DNA from: Biformimicrobium ophioploci
GTDB taxonomy: Bacteria > Pseudomonadota > Gammaproteobacteria > Pseudomonadales > Cellvibrionaceae
Reading direction: 5' to 3'
Assembly: GCF_030270605.1 (NCBI RefSeq)
Contig: NZ_BSYJ01000002.1
Coordinates: 496,001 to 560,000 of the forward strand
DNA length: 64,000 bases
Below the pieces are notes generated by a model. The model searched no databases. It had not been told where the DNA came from and saw only the letters and a program-made list of their open reading frames with translations. Positions 28,136-39,137 of this stretch are shown here, piece after piece (position 1 is the stretch's first letter; every line of letters begins with the position of its first letter). The position numbers and the translations under genes were made by a program.

Positions 28136-29155
28136 TCAATCCTCGCGCCAGCGGAAAAGTGTGGCGGCGATTATCAGGAAAACGATCGTCATCGCCAGCA
28201 GGATGCCGAGTTGTGGCGCAACGTCTGCAAGTGTTGCTCCCTCTAGCATGACGGAGCGCGCAGCGCTCACCATATGCGTCAGGGGGAAAACTGCGGCGAC
28301 ACCCTGGAGCCATTCCGGCGCCTGATCCAGAGAAAACCAGACACCGGACAGCAGCAACATCGGGAAACTGAAAAAGTTGAGGATGCCATTCGCGGCTTCT
28401 TCGCTGGCTGTGCGCGCAGCAATAATCAGGGCCAGCGCGATCAGCGCCAGGTTGCCGCATATGGCGATGATATAAAGCGTGCTGTAGCTGCCGAGCATCA
28501 GGAAGTTGACCATCAGCTTGCACACGATGAAAACGATGGTGGATACGATCAGCAGGATACACAGCCGGGACAGCGCCTGCGCCAGCAGGAATTCAGCCGG
28601 CTTCACCGGGGTTGCCTGCAGCCGTTTCAGTACGCCATTCTTGCGATAGCGAACAATGACATAGCCCACGCCGAACAGGGCGCTGAACATCATATTCATG
28701 CCCAACACGCCCGGAATTACCCAGTCCACATAGCGTATCGCCCTGCCGGGCACCTCCGCACGCTCCATCGACATCTGTGGGCTGTCAGCCGGCACGCGCA
28801 ACAGTTTTTCAACCGCTTTGCCATTGACGGAGCGGGGGTTGATCCAGTATTTGCCTGCCTGTGGGTCATATAGCAGGTCCAGCTGCTGGTAGCGCAGCTG
28901 GGTGGTTGCCCGGTTGAGATCGTCGTAATAAATCGTGCGGATGTAATCCTGCTGTAGGACAGGCGGGGCTTCGGCTTGCGGAGCGCCGAGTACACCCACC
29001 GAAAAAATCGCCGGGTCCTGGCGGGAGAAGGCAAACCCGATCACGGCAACAATCAGCGGCGGTACCAGGAATGACCAGAACAGCGAGCCCTTGTCGCGGT
29101 AGTATTCCTTGTTGCGCGCAATGAACAGCGCCCTGATATTTCTCAGGGAAATCAT
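28136..29155 (-). CDS. ABC-2 type transporter permease
   Basis: A 339-residue export permease. The N-terminal helix (LFWSFLVPPLIVAVIGFAF) is followed by a periplasmic domain (residues about 45-150) and five membrane helices with the ABC-2 signature region RYRKNGVLKRLQATPVKPAEFLLAQ. It overlaps the ATPase gene by 4 bp (ATGA) and is the last gene of the operon. The substrate is unknown; such pairs export drugs, polysaccharide or lipids. Confidence 0.9.
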   Translation of the reverse strand: MISLRNIRALFIARNKEYYRDKGSLFWSFLVPPLIVAVIGFAFSRQDPAIFSVGVLGAPQAEAPPVLQQDYIRTIYYDDLNRATTQLRYQQLDLLYDPQAGKYWINPRSVNGKAVEKLLRVPADSPQMSMERAEVPGRAIRYVDWVIPGVLGMNMMFSALFGVGYVIVRYRKNGVLKRLQATPVKPAEFLLAQALSRLCILLIVSTIVFIVCKLMVNFLMLGSYSTLYIIAICGNLALIALALIIAARTASEEAANGILNFFSFPMLLLSGVWFSLDQAPEWLQGVAAVFPLTHMVSAARSVMLEGATLADVAPQLGILLAMTIVFLIIAATLFRWRED

Positions 29156-30090
29156 CCAGTGCTCCCCTCGCTAGCGAGACTTTCCTGCGCTTCCAGGGAG
29201 AGGCCGGTGAGCTTCAGGAACAGGTCGTCGAGGGTGGGGTTGCGAACCTGCAAACCGTCCAGCGAGATATTACTCTCGATCAGTTGTTGCAGTGTCCTGT
29301 CCACGGAGGATGAGGTGATCATGGCCTGGCCACCGCTGAAGCTCAGGGTATCGGCGAGCTCGCGGCGTAACGCTTCGCAATTGTCCGTGAAGTGTGTCTG
29401 CGGCAGGCACACCAGCACGTGTTCGAAGTGCTCATCGAGCAGCGCCTGCGGGCTGCCGCGCGCGATGATCTTGCCCTGGTTCATGATGGCGAGGTCGTCG
29501 CAGAGGCGCTCCGCCTCCTCCATATAGTGGGTGGTCAGCAGGACCGTCTTGCCTCGCGCGCGGATGGTTTCCACCAGGTGCCAGAACTGCCTGCGTGAAT
29601 GCGGATCCAGCCCGGTTGTGGGCTCATCTAGGAAGACCAGTTCCGGGTCATTCACCAGGGCAACAGCCAGCAACAGGCGCTGCCTCTGGCCACCGGACAG
29701 CTTTGAGGCGGAGCGATCCAGAATATCCTGCAGCTGGCACAGGTCGACCAGTTGCTGGCGCGGCATGGGCGCGGGGTAAAAACTGGCGAACAGGTCAAGT
29801 ACTTCATTGACCTTGAGATAGTCCATCAGCGCCGTCGACTGGAACTGTATGCCTGCCTGGTCTGCAAGCTGGCGGCGCTGCGGGTCACCTTTGTACAGGA
29901 TGTCGCCGGCAGTCGGCGTCGACACGCCCTCTATCATTTCAATGGTGGTGGTCTTACCCGCGCCGTTAGGTCCAAGCAGGCCAAAGCAGATACCGGTGGG
30001 AATCTCCAGGGAGATCCCCTTGACCGCTTCAAATCCATCGTAGGATTTACTCAGGTTTCGAAGTGTCAGGATCGGCGCGCGAGCATTCAA
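29152..30090 (-). CDS. ABC transporter ATP-binding protein
   Basis: A 312-residue DrrA/CcmA-type ATPase. Walker A LLGPNGAGKTTT, signature LSGGQRQRL, Walker B LVFLDEPTTGLDP and the switch His in LLTTHYMEEAERL are all intact. The C-terminal extension (about 80 residues) is typical of the drug/polymer exporter group. The start is TTG at 30090, overlapping the stop of the AmpG-like gene (TTGA), so its translation is coupled to that gene. It works with the permease encoded directly downstream. Confidence 0.92.
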   Translation of the reverse strand: MNARAPILTLRNLSKSYDGFEAVKGISLEIPTGICFGLLGPNGAGKTTTIEMIEGVSTPTAGDILYKGDPQRRQLADQAGIQFQSTALMDYLKVNEVLDLFASFYPAPMPRQQLVDLCQLQDILDRSASKLSGGQRQRLLLAVALVNDPELVFLDEPTTGLDPHSRRQFWHLVETIRARGKTVLLTTHYMEEAERLCDDLAIMNQGKIIARGSPQALLDEHFEHVLVCLPQTHFTDNCEALRRELADTLSFSGGQAMITSSSVDRTLQQLIESNISLDGLQVRNPTLDDLFLKLTGLSLEAQESLASEGSTG

Positions 30091-31631
30091 GGCCGCACCT
30101 GTACGGTTTCAGATATCCGGTCGAGCGGCTTGCGGATACTCCACAGCAGGATCAGGCTTGGAATGACCATCAGTGCGGTGATGGCAAAGAATATGAACCA
30201 GTCGCCTTCAAGCCAGTCCACCAGCGCGCCGCTGTAGGACGACAACAGGGTGCGCGAGAAGGTCCCGAGCGAGGCCATCAGTGCGTACTGGGACGCGGTG
30301 AACGCCTTATTACTCAGCATGGATAGGAACGCGACAAAGGCGACCGTCGACCAGGCCTGGCAGAAGCCGTCGACGATGACCGTAAACGCATAGAACGGGA
30401 TATTGGGCCCGATGATCGACATGGCCGAAAACAGCAGGTTACTCGCCGCCATGGCAATGCCGCCGATCATCAACCCGCGAACGATCCCGAAGTGCATATT
30501 GAAGATGCCGCCGACCACGGAGAACAGGATCGTCACCCACCAGCTCAATAGCTTGGAGTAGGTTGCGATATCGGTATTGCTGAAGCCGATTTCTGCATAG
30601 AAGACCACCGACATCCGGCCGAGGAAGGCCTCGCCAATCTTGAACAGGAAAATAAAGGCCAGGATTGCTGCCGCAAGTTTCACACCGTTGCGCCGGAAAA
30701 ATTCCAGGAACGGTTCGACCAGGGTCACGATTAACCAGGATGTCACCTTGTGAATGGGCTGCACTTGCAGGCTCTGGCTTGCGCTTGCCTCCTGCTGCGC
30801 GACCCTGACCAGCTGCACAGCCAGTGCGACCAGCAAGAGGCCAAGCAATACGAACGCACTGTGCCCGAGGAGGTCCGCAAAGAGCAGCGCGACGGTGGCC
30901 ACCAGGCCGAAGAGCGTGAAAATGATGCCCATGTTCTGCGCTTTTGAGGCCGAGGCCACCTTGTGCAGGTAGTTGTTTTCTGCGCTCTCCTGCATCGCAT
31001 CGCGGTTGGTTACCGGCTCCTTCGCAAGGATGGTGACGAGGGAGATGGCGACAACCATGACTGTCATCAATACGTAGATATCCGGCCAGGTCCAGTTGGG
31101 GTTGTCGGACAGCCACAGCGGGAAGAAGCCCAGACCGGCGTATCCAGTCCACCAGCCTGAGGTGGTCATGGCCGATGCCGCGGTGAGGGCCTTTTTCTCG
31201 TGGTCGGCGAAACTGTCGATCCTGAAGGCGTCGATGGCAATATCGTGAGTGGCGGCGAAGAAGGCGAGGGCGACCGCCGCCCAGGCGATGACCTCGAGGC
31301 TGTCTGCCGGTGACTGGCGGCTGATGTAGTAGGCGCAGGCGGCAATGCCCATCTGCCCGAGGAATATCCAGCCGCGGCGCTGGCCGAGGAAGCGCAGGTG
31401 GATCCTGTCGACCAGCGGCGACCAGAGCCAGTTCAGGGAGTAGGCCGCGAACACCGCACCGAAATAGCCGATGGTTGTGCGCGACAGGTCGTTCTCTTTC
31501 AGCCAGAGGGTGAGGGATGACCCGATAATGACCCAGGGAAAGCCACTGGAAATACCCAGGGCGAAAACGGTGAGTACGCGCTTGTCCAGGTAAGTCTTGA
31601 GATGCTCGGAGAATTCGCTGCGAGAGATGAT
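30087..31631 (-). CDS. ampG: AmpG-like MFS permease, apparent ATC start
   Basis: A 12-helix major facilitator of the AmpG family (anhydro-muropeptide uptake). Homology starts with LDKRVLTVFALGISSGFPWVI and continues through LTLWLKENDLSRTTIGYFGAVFAAYSLNWLWSPLVDRI, which holds the family hallmarks. The frame is closed by TAA upstream and has no ATG, GTG or TTG before this conserved region. The first standard start (GTG 31454) would delete two helices. The best site is ATC 31631, with AAGGAAGG just upstream. Length from there is 514 residues, normal for AmpG. Substrate assignment is by family. It lies in one operon with the ATL gene and the ABC pair. Confidence 0.8.
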   Translation of the reverse strand: MISRSEFSEHLKTYLDKRVLTVFALGISSGFPWVIIGSSLTLWLKENDLSRTTIGYFGAVFAAYSLNWLWSPLVDRIHLRFLGQRRGWIFLGQMGIAACAYYISRQSPADSLEVIAWAAVALAFFAATHDIAIDAFRIDSFADHEKKALTAASAMTTSGWWTGYAGLGFFPLWLSDNPNWTWPDIYVLMTVMVVAISLVTILAKEPVTNRDAMQESAENNYLHKVASASKAQNMGIIFTLFGLVATVALLFADLLGHSAFVLLGLLLVALAVQLVRVAQQEASASQSLQVQPIHKVTSWLIVTLVEPFLEFFRRNGVKLAAAILAFIFLFKIGEAFLGRMSVVFYAEIGFSNTDIATYSKLLSWWVTILFSVVGGIFNMHFGIVRGLMIGGIAMAASNLLFSAMSIIGPNIPFYAFTVIVDGFCQAWSTVAFVAFLSMLSNKAFTASQYALMASLGTFSRTLLSSYSGALVDWLEGDWFIFFAITALMVIPSLILLWSIRKPLDRISETVQVRP

Positions 31632-31676
31632 GGCGGCCTTCCTTAGCTGCTGCTGTATTTATCTGTTCATTATTGA

Positions 31677-32015
31677 TCAGGGGCCCGGTGTTTGTTGCGG
31701 GTCCCACCGATAACGCTTCAGTGCCACGCGCCCGGCAATGACTTCCACGCCCTCCTGAGCCAGCTTCGCCGCCTGGCGTTGCGCGGCGGCCCCGTCCAGT
31801 GAGATCCGGCCACTGGCGTTGACCACCCTGTGCCATGGCAGATCCGAGCCTACCGGCAGGTTTTTCAACACTTGACCGGCGAATCGCGCAGCGCGGGGCA
31901 GGCCGGCCATGGCTGCCAGATCACCGTAAGTGACAACGCGACCTGCGGGCACCATCGAGAGTACACGATGAATACGCGTTGTGGCATCATTGTCGCTTAA
32001 AGGTGTTTTTTGCAT
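31677..32015 (-). CDS. Alkyltransferase-like (ATL) DNA-binding protein
   Basis: A 112-residue protein of the MGMT DNA-binding fold. The helix-turn-helix segment GRVVTYGDLAAMAGLPRAARFAGQVL is clear. The methyltransferase active-site PCHR is PWHRVV here: Trp replaces the acceptor Cys. That is the mark of alkyltransferase-like proteins, which bind O6-alkylguanine and recruit nucleotide excision repair but cannot repair it themselves. It is the first gene of the operon continuing with the AmpG-like permease 45 bp downstream. Confidence 0.9.
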   Translation of the reverse strand: MQKTPLSDNDATTRIHRVLSMVPAGRVVTYGDLAAMAGLPRAARFAGQVLKNLPVGSDLPWHRVVNASGRISLDGAAAQRQAAKLAQEGVEVIAGRVALKRYRWDPQQTPGP

Positions 32016-32098
32016 ATTCTTGCGTTCACGAGTGGTATTCCCGGGGGCAAGGCCCTATTGTCCGGAGCCTGTGAATCGCAGTCCAGAGGTAAAATTCG

Positions 32099-33124
32099 TT
32101 GAATAGACTCTTTGCCTGGCTCTGCGGGGGGCTGGCATCCCTGACTGTTGCTGCCCAGGCATCGGCGGGCACTCTGACGCTGGTCAATGGCGACCTGTTG
32201 CACGGTGAGTTACTGCTGGTCGAGCCGAATACGGTGACGTGGCAGTCCGAAAATTTCGGCACCATGGTTGTCGACAAGTCCAAGATCCTCTCCATCGATA
32301 CCGAAGTGAACCTGAAGGTCGCGGGACGAAATGACCCGTGTTCTCTTGAGAGTCACGCAAGTGAGCGCTGGGAGCTGGACTGTGCCGGTGGGCCGGGCTG
32401 GATCATGGATTTCCAGGGGGTGGAACGGGCGCTGCCTTACGCGACATTCGAAGCCTCCCCGGTCACCCATAAGGGACGCATTTCCGCTGCCGGTATTTTC
32501 GAAAGCGGCAATGTCGAGCGCAAGAACTGGGACATCAACGGCAACTACGACATCCTGGACGGCGACCTCCAGCACAAGCTGCGTTCCGTGTACCAGAACC
32601 GTATCGGCGAAGATGCAAAGAATGTAGAGAATATCCTTCTCGGCTACGAGATGCGCTGGGTGTTCGGCGACAAGTGGTTCGCTTCGGCCAATACCACCGG
32701 CCAGCATGATGAAGCCAAGAATATTGAACTGAGGACCGCGCTGGGTCTGGGTATCGGTTACCGTTTCTTTGAAACCGACAAGGCCGCGCTGGTCCTGCAG
32801 AGCGGCTTTACCGGTCTGGATGAGCGCCGCATCGAAGAAGTGGAAGGTGAGGACGCCACCTCCCAGTACGCGGCCTGGCGCTGGGCTGCAGAATACCGCT
32901 ACAAACTCGGCCTCGGGCCCGAGCTGTTCTACAACCAGGAAGCCCTGTGGTCACTGGAGGACAGTGCGGACATCGAGAGCCAGGTGAAACTGGGCATGCG
33001 CATGCCGTTTACCCAGAAAATTGTCACCGAAGTACGCTACGAAACCGATTACGATGGCCAGCCATCAGGTGACAAGGAAAAAATGGACACACGCGTGACG
33101 GTTGGTGTCGGTTACGAATGGTAA
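32099..33124 (+). CDS. DUF481 outer membrane protein
   Basis: A 341-residue exported protein with a signal peptide (LFAWLCGGLASLTVAAQASA). An N-terminal domain of about 100 residues (TLTLVNGDLLHGELLLVEPNTVTW) follows, then a DUF481 beta-barrel with alternating aromatic strands ending in VGVGYEW, as expected of an outer membrane barrel. Relatives are called salt-induced outer membrane proteins; function is unclear. The start is TTG 32099 with AGAGG nine bases upstream. It is divergent from the ATL operon. Confidence 0.85.
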   Translation: MNRLFAWLCGGLASLTVAAQASAGTLTLVNGDLLHGELLLVEPNTVTWQSENFGTMVVDKSKILSIDTEVNLKVAGRNDPCSLESHASERWELDCAGGPGWIMDFQGVERALPYATFEASPVTHKGRISAAGIFESGNVERKNWDINGNYDILDGDLQHKLRSVYQNRIGEDAKNVENILLGYEMRWVFGDKWFASANTTGQHDEAKNIELRTALGLGIGYRFFETDKAALVLQSGFTGLDERRIEEVEGEDATSQYAAWRWAAEYRYKLGLGPELFYNQEALWSLEDSADIESQVKLGMRMPFTQKIVTEVRYETDYDGQPSGDKEKMDTRVTVGVGYEW

Positions 33125-33315
33125 TTGGCGCACCCGGGTCCACGGCCCGGGTACATGCCTTCTGTAATTCTTCTTTTCTCTTCTCTCTGGCGCGCGACTG
33201 CTCTGTAACAAGGTCAGGCGTGCCATTCAAGTACGAACTGCCTGTTCGATTCCCGCTATAGTTATTGGGTTACGGCCTTTTCGGCCGGATGTAGGGGTAT
33301 GGCGGAAAAGGAATT

Positions 33316-34344
33316 ATGGCAGTCAATAACTTCCACGGAATATTGAGCCAGTGCAGCCTCATGGAAGAGGTGTTCACCAGCATCAGCCGCTGTGCGGCTG
33401 CGGATGTACCGGTATTTATTACCGGCGAGACAGGCACTGGCAAGGAGTTGGCCGCACGGGCCTGCCACCTGGAGAGCCCGCGCCGCGAGCAGCCGTTTAT
33501 CGCAATCAATTGCGCCAATCTCAACGAAAACCTGATGGAGTCCCAGTTGTTCGGGCACCGGCGCGGCGCTTTCACCGGCGCGACCTCCGATCATGCCGGC
33601 GCACTCAAGTCGGCCGGGCATGGCACCCTGTTTCTCGATGAAGTCACGACACTGCCGATGCCGCTGCAGGCCAAATTGCTGCGCGCGGTCCAGGAGCGTG
33701 AGTTTGTTCCTCTAGGTAGTCATACGCCGGAGAAGTTTGAGGCGCAGTTTGTCTCCGCGTCGTCAACTTCCCTGTCTGAAGCGGTATCCCGCGGCGAGTT
33801 TCGCGAGGACCTCTATTATCGCCTGAATGTGGTGATGTTTGACTTGCCGCCACTGCGCAAGCGGGCCGGTGATGTGGAATTCCTGGCGCGCCATTTCCTG
33901 AGGGCTTACAGCGAGGCCTGGAACAAGGACTTCGTTAATTTTGACGAAGATGCGCTCGAGCGCATGCGTGATTACCCGTGGCCGGGCAACGTGCGCCAGC
34001 TGGAAAATATCCTCAAGGGTGTGATTGCGCTGAATTACGGCCCTGTTGTCACCGCGGCAATGCTGGAGGGGCCGATGAACGAGGCCATGAAGTATCAGCA
34101 GAGACCGGCTGCCCAGCTTGGCATGGGCGCTTCACTGGCCAATATGCAGCAGCGCTTGCGCAAGAATGGCCGCCGGCGCGGCGACCAGGAGGTCCAGCCG
34201 CTGTGGTGGGTAGAAAGGGAAACAATCGAGCACGCCATCAAGCTTTGTGGCGGCAATATCATCAAGGCAGCGGGGCTGCTTGAGGTCAGTCCCTCCACGA
34301 TCTATAGAAAGCGGGAGAAGTGGCTGCAGCAAGAGGAGCAGTGA
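33316..34344 (+). CDS. Stand-alone sigma-54-dependent transcriptional activator
   Basis: A 342-residue bacterial enhancer-binding protein made of the AAA+ domain and a Fis-type helix-turn-helix, without a receiver or sensor domain. Motifs: Walker A GETGTGKE, the sigma-54 contact loop GAFTGA, Walker B GTLFLDEV, and the sensor II region DYPWPGNVRQLENI. The DNA-binding helix is IIKAAGLLEVSPSTIYRKREKW. Only about 15 residues precede the AAA+ domain, so, as with PspF, activity must be controlled by a partner or by its level. Target genes are not evident. AAAAGG lies before ATG 33316. Confidence 0.92.
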   Translation: MAVNNFHGILSQCSLMEEVFTSISRCAAADVPVFITGETGTGKELAARACHLESPRREQPFIAINCANLNENLMESQLFGHRRGAFTGATSDHAGALKSAGHGTLFLDEVTTLPMPLQAKLLRAVQEREFVPLGSHTPEKFEAQFVSASSTSLSEAVSRGEFREDLYYRLNVVMFDLPPLRKRAGDVEFLARHFLRAYSEAWNKDFVNFDEDALERMRDYPWPGNVRQLENILKGVIALNYGPVVTAAMLEGPMNEAMKYQQRPAAQLGMGASLANMQQRLRKNGRRRGDQEVQPLWWVERETIEHAIKLCGGNIIKAAGLLEVSPSTIYRKREKWLQQEEQ

Positions 34345-34356
34345 AAACTACCGCCC

Positions 34357-35118
34357 TCAGATGCGCGCGCCGCCATCAATCTCCAGTACCCGTCCACTGA
34401 CATAATCGTTTTCGATGATGAAGGCGGCAGTCTGTGCAATTTCCTCCGGCTGTCCGATGCGGCGCAGTGGCACCTGCTTTACCAGTCCTTCAAGAATTTC
34501 CGGACGCATCTGGGCGACCATCTCCGTGCCGATGAAGCCCGGTGCTATGCCCGCACAGCGAATGTGGTAACGCCCAAGCTCGCGCGCCCAGGTCACGGTC
34601 ATGGCGGCAACGCCTGCCTTGGTGGCCGAGTAGTTGGTCTGGCCCATATTGCCGGCCTTGGAGAGGCTGGATATGTTGATGATGACTCCGCCATTGCCAT
34701 CTTCCGCCATGATGCCCGCCGCAGCGCGGCCGCAGAGGAAAACGCCGGTCAGGTTCACATCGATCACGGACTGCCACTGCGACAGGGACATGCGGTCTAC
34801 CAGCTTGCCCTCCTTGACCTTGAGCAGCATGCCGTCGCGCATGATGCCGGCGTTATTGATCAGTACCGAAATCTTGCCGAAATCCGCCTTGATGCTGGCA
34901 AAGGTTTCCTCAACGGCGGACTCATCGGTGACATTGGCCAGGTAAAACTTCGCCTTGCCGCCGGCCTTCTCACAGAGCTCGACGGTCTCCTGCAGGCGTT
35001 CTTCGTTGAGGTCGACCAGTGCCAGGCTACCCCCTTTTGCGGCCAGGTAGGTGGCCATTGCGCGGCCCAGCCCCTGGCCGCCACCGGTGATCACAATTAC
35101 GCTCTCGGCAATTTTCAT
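34357..35118 (-). CDS. SDR-family oxidoreductase (3-oxoacyl-ACP reductase-like)
   Basis: A 253-residue classical short-chain dehydrogenase. The cofactor motif is [13 protein letters not shown] appears as [13 protein letters not shown], the catalytic Ser is in [10 protein letters not shown] and the Tyr/Lys pair in YSATKAG. The C-terminal [12 protein letters not shown] is typical of FabG-like reductases. An Asp after beta-2 (LVDLNEE) suggests NAD(H) preference. The frame extends 67 codons further up, but ATG 35118 has AAAGGAAAG upstream and fits the family length. Confidence 0.93.
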   Translation of the reverse strand: MKIAESVIVITGGGQGLGRAMATYLAAKGGSLALVDLNEERLQETVELCEKAGGKAKFYLANVTDESAVEETFASIKADFGKISVLINNAGIMRDGMLLKVKEGKLVDRMSLSQWQSVIDVNLTGVFLCGRAAAGIMAEDGNGGVIINISSLSKAGNMGQTNYSATKAGVAAMTVTWARELGRYHIRCAGIAPGFIGTEMVAQMRPEILEGLVKQVPLRRIGQPEEIAQTAAFIIENDYVSGRVLEIDGGARI

Positions 35119-35309
35119 TGGCTTTCCTTTATTCCCAAACTGGGATTTGATCTTAGTCTGAACGCCCGTTGCGCTTGTAGGTGGACGCTGTTCTTTTTTC
35201 GGTGGCGAGTCTAACATGCAGGGCTGTTGGCGACATGAGCTGTCGGCAAAACCTTTCATTTGGCGCGGAAGGCCCCATATTTGAATTTTGCTAATTAAAG
35301 GAGTGACCT

Positions 35310-35792
35310 GTGCGCCCACTGCTCGCGCTGTTTATAGCAATACCGATTATTGAAATGTGGCTGTTGATTGCCGTTGGCAGCCGCATTGGTGCCCTGCCAA
35401 CGATTGCTCTGGTGTTGCTGACCGCGATCATCGGCGTGGGGCTGTTACGCCAGCAGGGGCTCGCTACCCTCGCGCGGGCCAACCAGAAAATGGCGACCGG
35501 GGAGATGCCGGCGGGTGAAATGGTGGAGGGTATATTTCTCGCCGTGGGTGGTGCACTCCTGTTGACGCCCGGTTTCTTCACCGATGCGCTGGGCTTCGCC
35601 TGCCTGATTCCCGGGGTACGCCACTGGCTGGTGGGGGGGCTCCTGAAACGTTTCTTCATCATTACTCCGGCCGGGCGCGGCCCCGGCACCGATGGTGAAA
35701 CCCGGATCGATATCATCGAAGGGGAGTTCCGGAGGGAGGAACGCCATGAGCGCGGGTCCGCCGAGCCTCCGGAAAATCGCAATGCTGATTGA
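35310..35792 (+). CDS. fxsA: FxsA family membrane protein
   Basis: A 160-residue membrane protein: [20 protein letters not shown], then [22 protein letters not shown], and [20 protein letters not shown] with LIPGVRHW. This is the FxsA pattern; in E. coli overproduction relieves phage T7 exclusion by F plasmids, but the normal role is unknown. The start is GTG 35310 behind AAGGAG. The hydrophilic tail is variable. It is followed by groESL, a common neighbour in gammaproteobacteria. Confidence 0.9.
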   Translation: MRPLLALFIAIPIIEMWLLIAVGSRIGALPTIALVLLTAIIGVGLLRQQGLATLARANQKMATGEMPAGEMVEGIFLAVGGALLLTPGFFTDALGFACLIPGVRHWLVGGLLKRFFIITPAGRGPGTDGETRIDIIEGEFRREERHERGSAEPPENRNAD

Positions 35793-35860
35793 AAATTGAT
35801 CTATTGCCGCCCCATCTGGTCGATTTACTGCGATTTCTGAAAAAAATTGCCCCGCCACTG

Positions 35861-35886
35861 TTGAAATCGGCTCGGCTGCCCCTAAA
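35861..35886 (+). promoter_or_regulatory. Sigma-32-like heat-shock promoter of groESL
   Basis: TTGAAA at 35861-35866, 12-bp spacer, then CCCCTAAAT from 35879. This matches the sigma-32 pattern (TTGAA...CCCCATnT) with the same spacing I count in the E. coli groE promoter. It lies about 100 bp before groES. Confidence 0.7.
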
Positions 35887-35986
35887 TACCTCTCACCAAT
35901 TTTTGTGCTGTGACGCCCTGCGTCCGGCACCGGCCCCCGGGGCCGCATAACCATGCATATAAACAGAGTCATTGGAGATAATGTCC

Positions 35987-37979
<1,993 letters not shown>

Positions 37980-38000
37980 ATTTTCGTGCAGAGAGCGGCC

Positions 38001-38100
38001 TTTTCGCCTGATCTCGGCGTTGCGCCTGTTTCGCAAATGCTCACGTACTGTCAGTACGCTCCGCTTCGCTTAACAGTCGCGCCTTGACCTAAGGCGAAAA
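38001..38100. repeat. 100-bp imperfect palindrome after groEL
   Basis: TTTTCGCCT at 38001-38009 pairs with AGGCGAAAA at 38092-38100. The exact centre is a perfect 7-bp dyad, CGTACTG T CAGTACG (38044-38058). Parts between the ends and the centre also pair (CTGTTTCGC-type against the GCG...AACAG arm). It looks like a dispersed intergenic palindromic element, but I did not see a second copy in this window. Confidence 0.65.
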
Positions 38101-38146
38101 TTCGCGCTCCTGAACGAAAATTACAGTCGTCTGAACTGTACTGAAA

Positions 38147-38170
38147 GCCCCGCAATGCGGGGCTGTTTTA
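38147..38170 (+). terminator. Terminator 1 downstream of groEL
   Basis: GCCCCGC (38147-38153), loop AAT, GCGGGGC (38157-38163), then TGTTTTA. The preceding A residues extend the stem. Confidence 0.85.
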
Positions 38171-38233
38171 TGGTAGCGTAAAAAATGGCTCGCTTCTGAA
38201 AACGAATTTCAGTCGTCTGAATCGTTTCGAAAA

Positions 38234-38258
38234 GGCTCCGCATTGCGGGGCCTTTTTT
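38234..38258 (+). terminator. Terminator 2 downstream of groEL
   Basis: GGCTCCGC (38234-38241), loop ATT, GCGGGGCC (38245-38252) with one T-G pair, then six T. It is the second copy of a tandem unit: both terminators are preceded by the identical 12-mer CAGTCGTCTGAA (38123-38134 and 38210-38221). Confidence 0.88.
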
Positions 38259-38319
38259 ATGTCCATACGAAAACCGCAGGATGCTCTACGTTGTATTAAA
38301 AGGAACATGGAGGTCAGGG

Positions 38320-39054
38320 ATGAAGAAGGTTTTATTGGGCGCCGCCTTCGCCGGTGTCTGCGGGGCGCTGGTGGCCAGTGAAGGAGTGGAATGGGGCTAT
38401 TCCGGGGATATAGGCCCGAAGCACTGGGGCGGTCTCAGCCCCGAATTTTCGCCATGTGCGTTCGGTAAGAACCAGTCCCCGATTGATATCAAAAATGCGC
38501 TGGATACGGATTTGCCCGAATTGGATATTCGCTACCGTGCCGGGGGGCATGAAGTGGTTAACCTGCTGCATACGATGCAGGTTAACTACATTCCCGGTAG
38601 CAACGTGGAGGTAAAGGGAAAGCGGTATCATGTCACGCAGTTTCACTTTCATGCGCCGAGCGAAAATCATATCGATGGCAAGTCCTTCCCGATGGAAATG
38701 CACATCGTCAACGTCGATGAAGATGGCAACCTGGCGGTGTTGGCGGTCATGCTGGAAGAGGGTGAAGAAAACCCGGTTCTTGCGGAGGTGTGGAAGCGCC
38801 TACCCAAGAAAGCCGGTGGCAGGCATCGTCTGAAAGAAATGGTAAATGTGGCAGATATGCTACCGGAAAATCTGGACTACTTTCGATTCAGTGGCTCCCT
38901 TACCACCCCTCCGTGTTCTGAAGGCGTAATTTGGGTTGTTTTGAAGTCACCGGTATCTGCTTCGGCGAAACAGATTGAGCTGTTCAAGGCCCTGATGCCA
39001 GAGCCCAATAACAGGCCGATACAGCCACTGAACGCGCGTAAGGTATTACAGTAA
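38320..39054 (+). CDS. Carbonic anhydrase, alpha class, periplasmic
   Basis: Zinc enzyme for CO2/bicarbonate conversion, 244 residues with a signal peptide (KKVLLGAAFAGVCGALVAS). Zinc ligands are visible as the two His of QFHFHAPSEN and the third in MEMHIVNV. The conserved NQSPIDI near the start and GSLTTPPCSEGVIW near the end are diagnostic of the alpha class. Cys pairs (PCAFG, PPCSEG) could form the usual disulfide. ATG 38320 has GGAGG six bases upstream; the frame upstream of it is not part of the protein. Confidence 0.96.
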   Translation: MKKVLLGAAFAGVCGALVASEGVEWGYSGDIGPKHWGGLSPEFSPCAFGKNQSPIDIKNALDTDLPELDIRYRAGGHEVVNLLHTMQVNYIPGSNVEVKGKRYHVTQFHFHAPSENHIDGKSFPMEMHIVNVDEDGNLAVLAVMLEEGEENPVLAEVWKRLPKKAGGRHRLKEMVNVADMLPENLDYFRFSGSLTTPPCSEGVIWVVLKSPVSASAKQIELFKALMPEPNNRPIQPLNARKVLQ

Positions 39055-39137
39055 GCGTTCGTCTGCCAGGCATCATCAGTCTATTGAAAAAAGATTGCGC
39101 GGGCGGAGGGGCCCGCGCAGTGCTGCGCCGATAGCGG

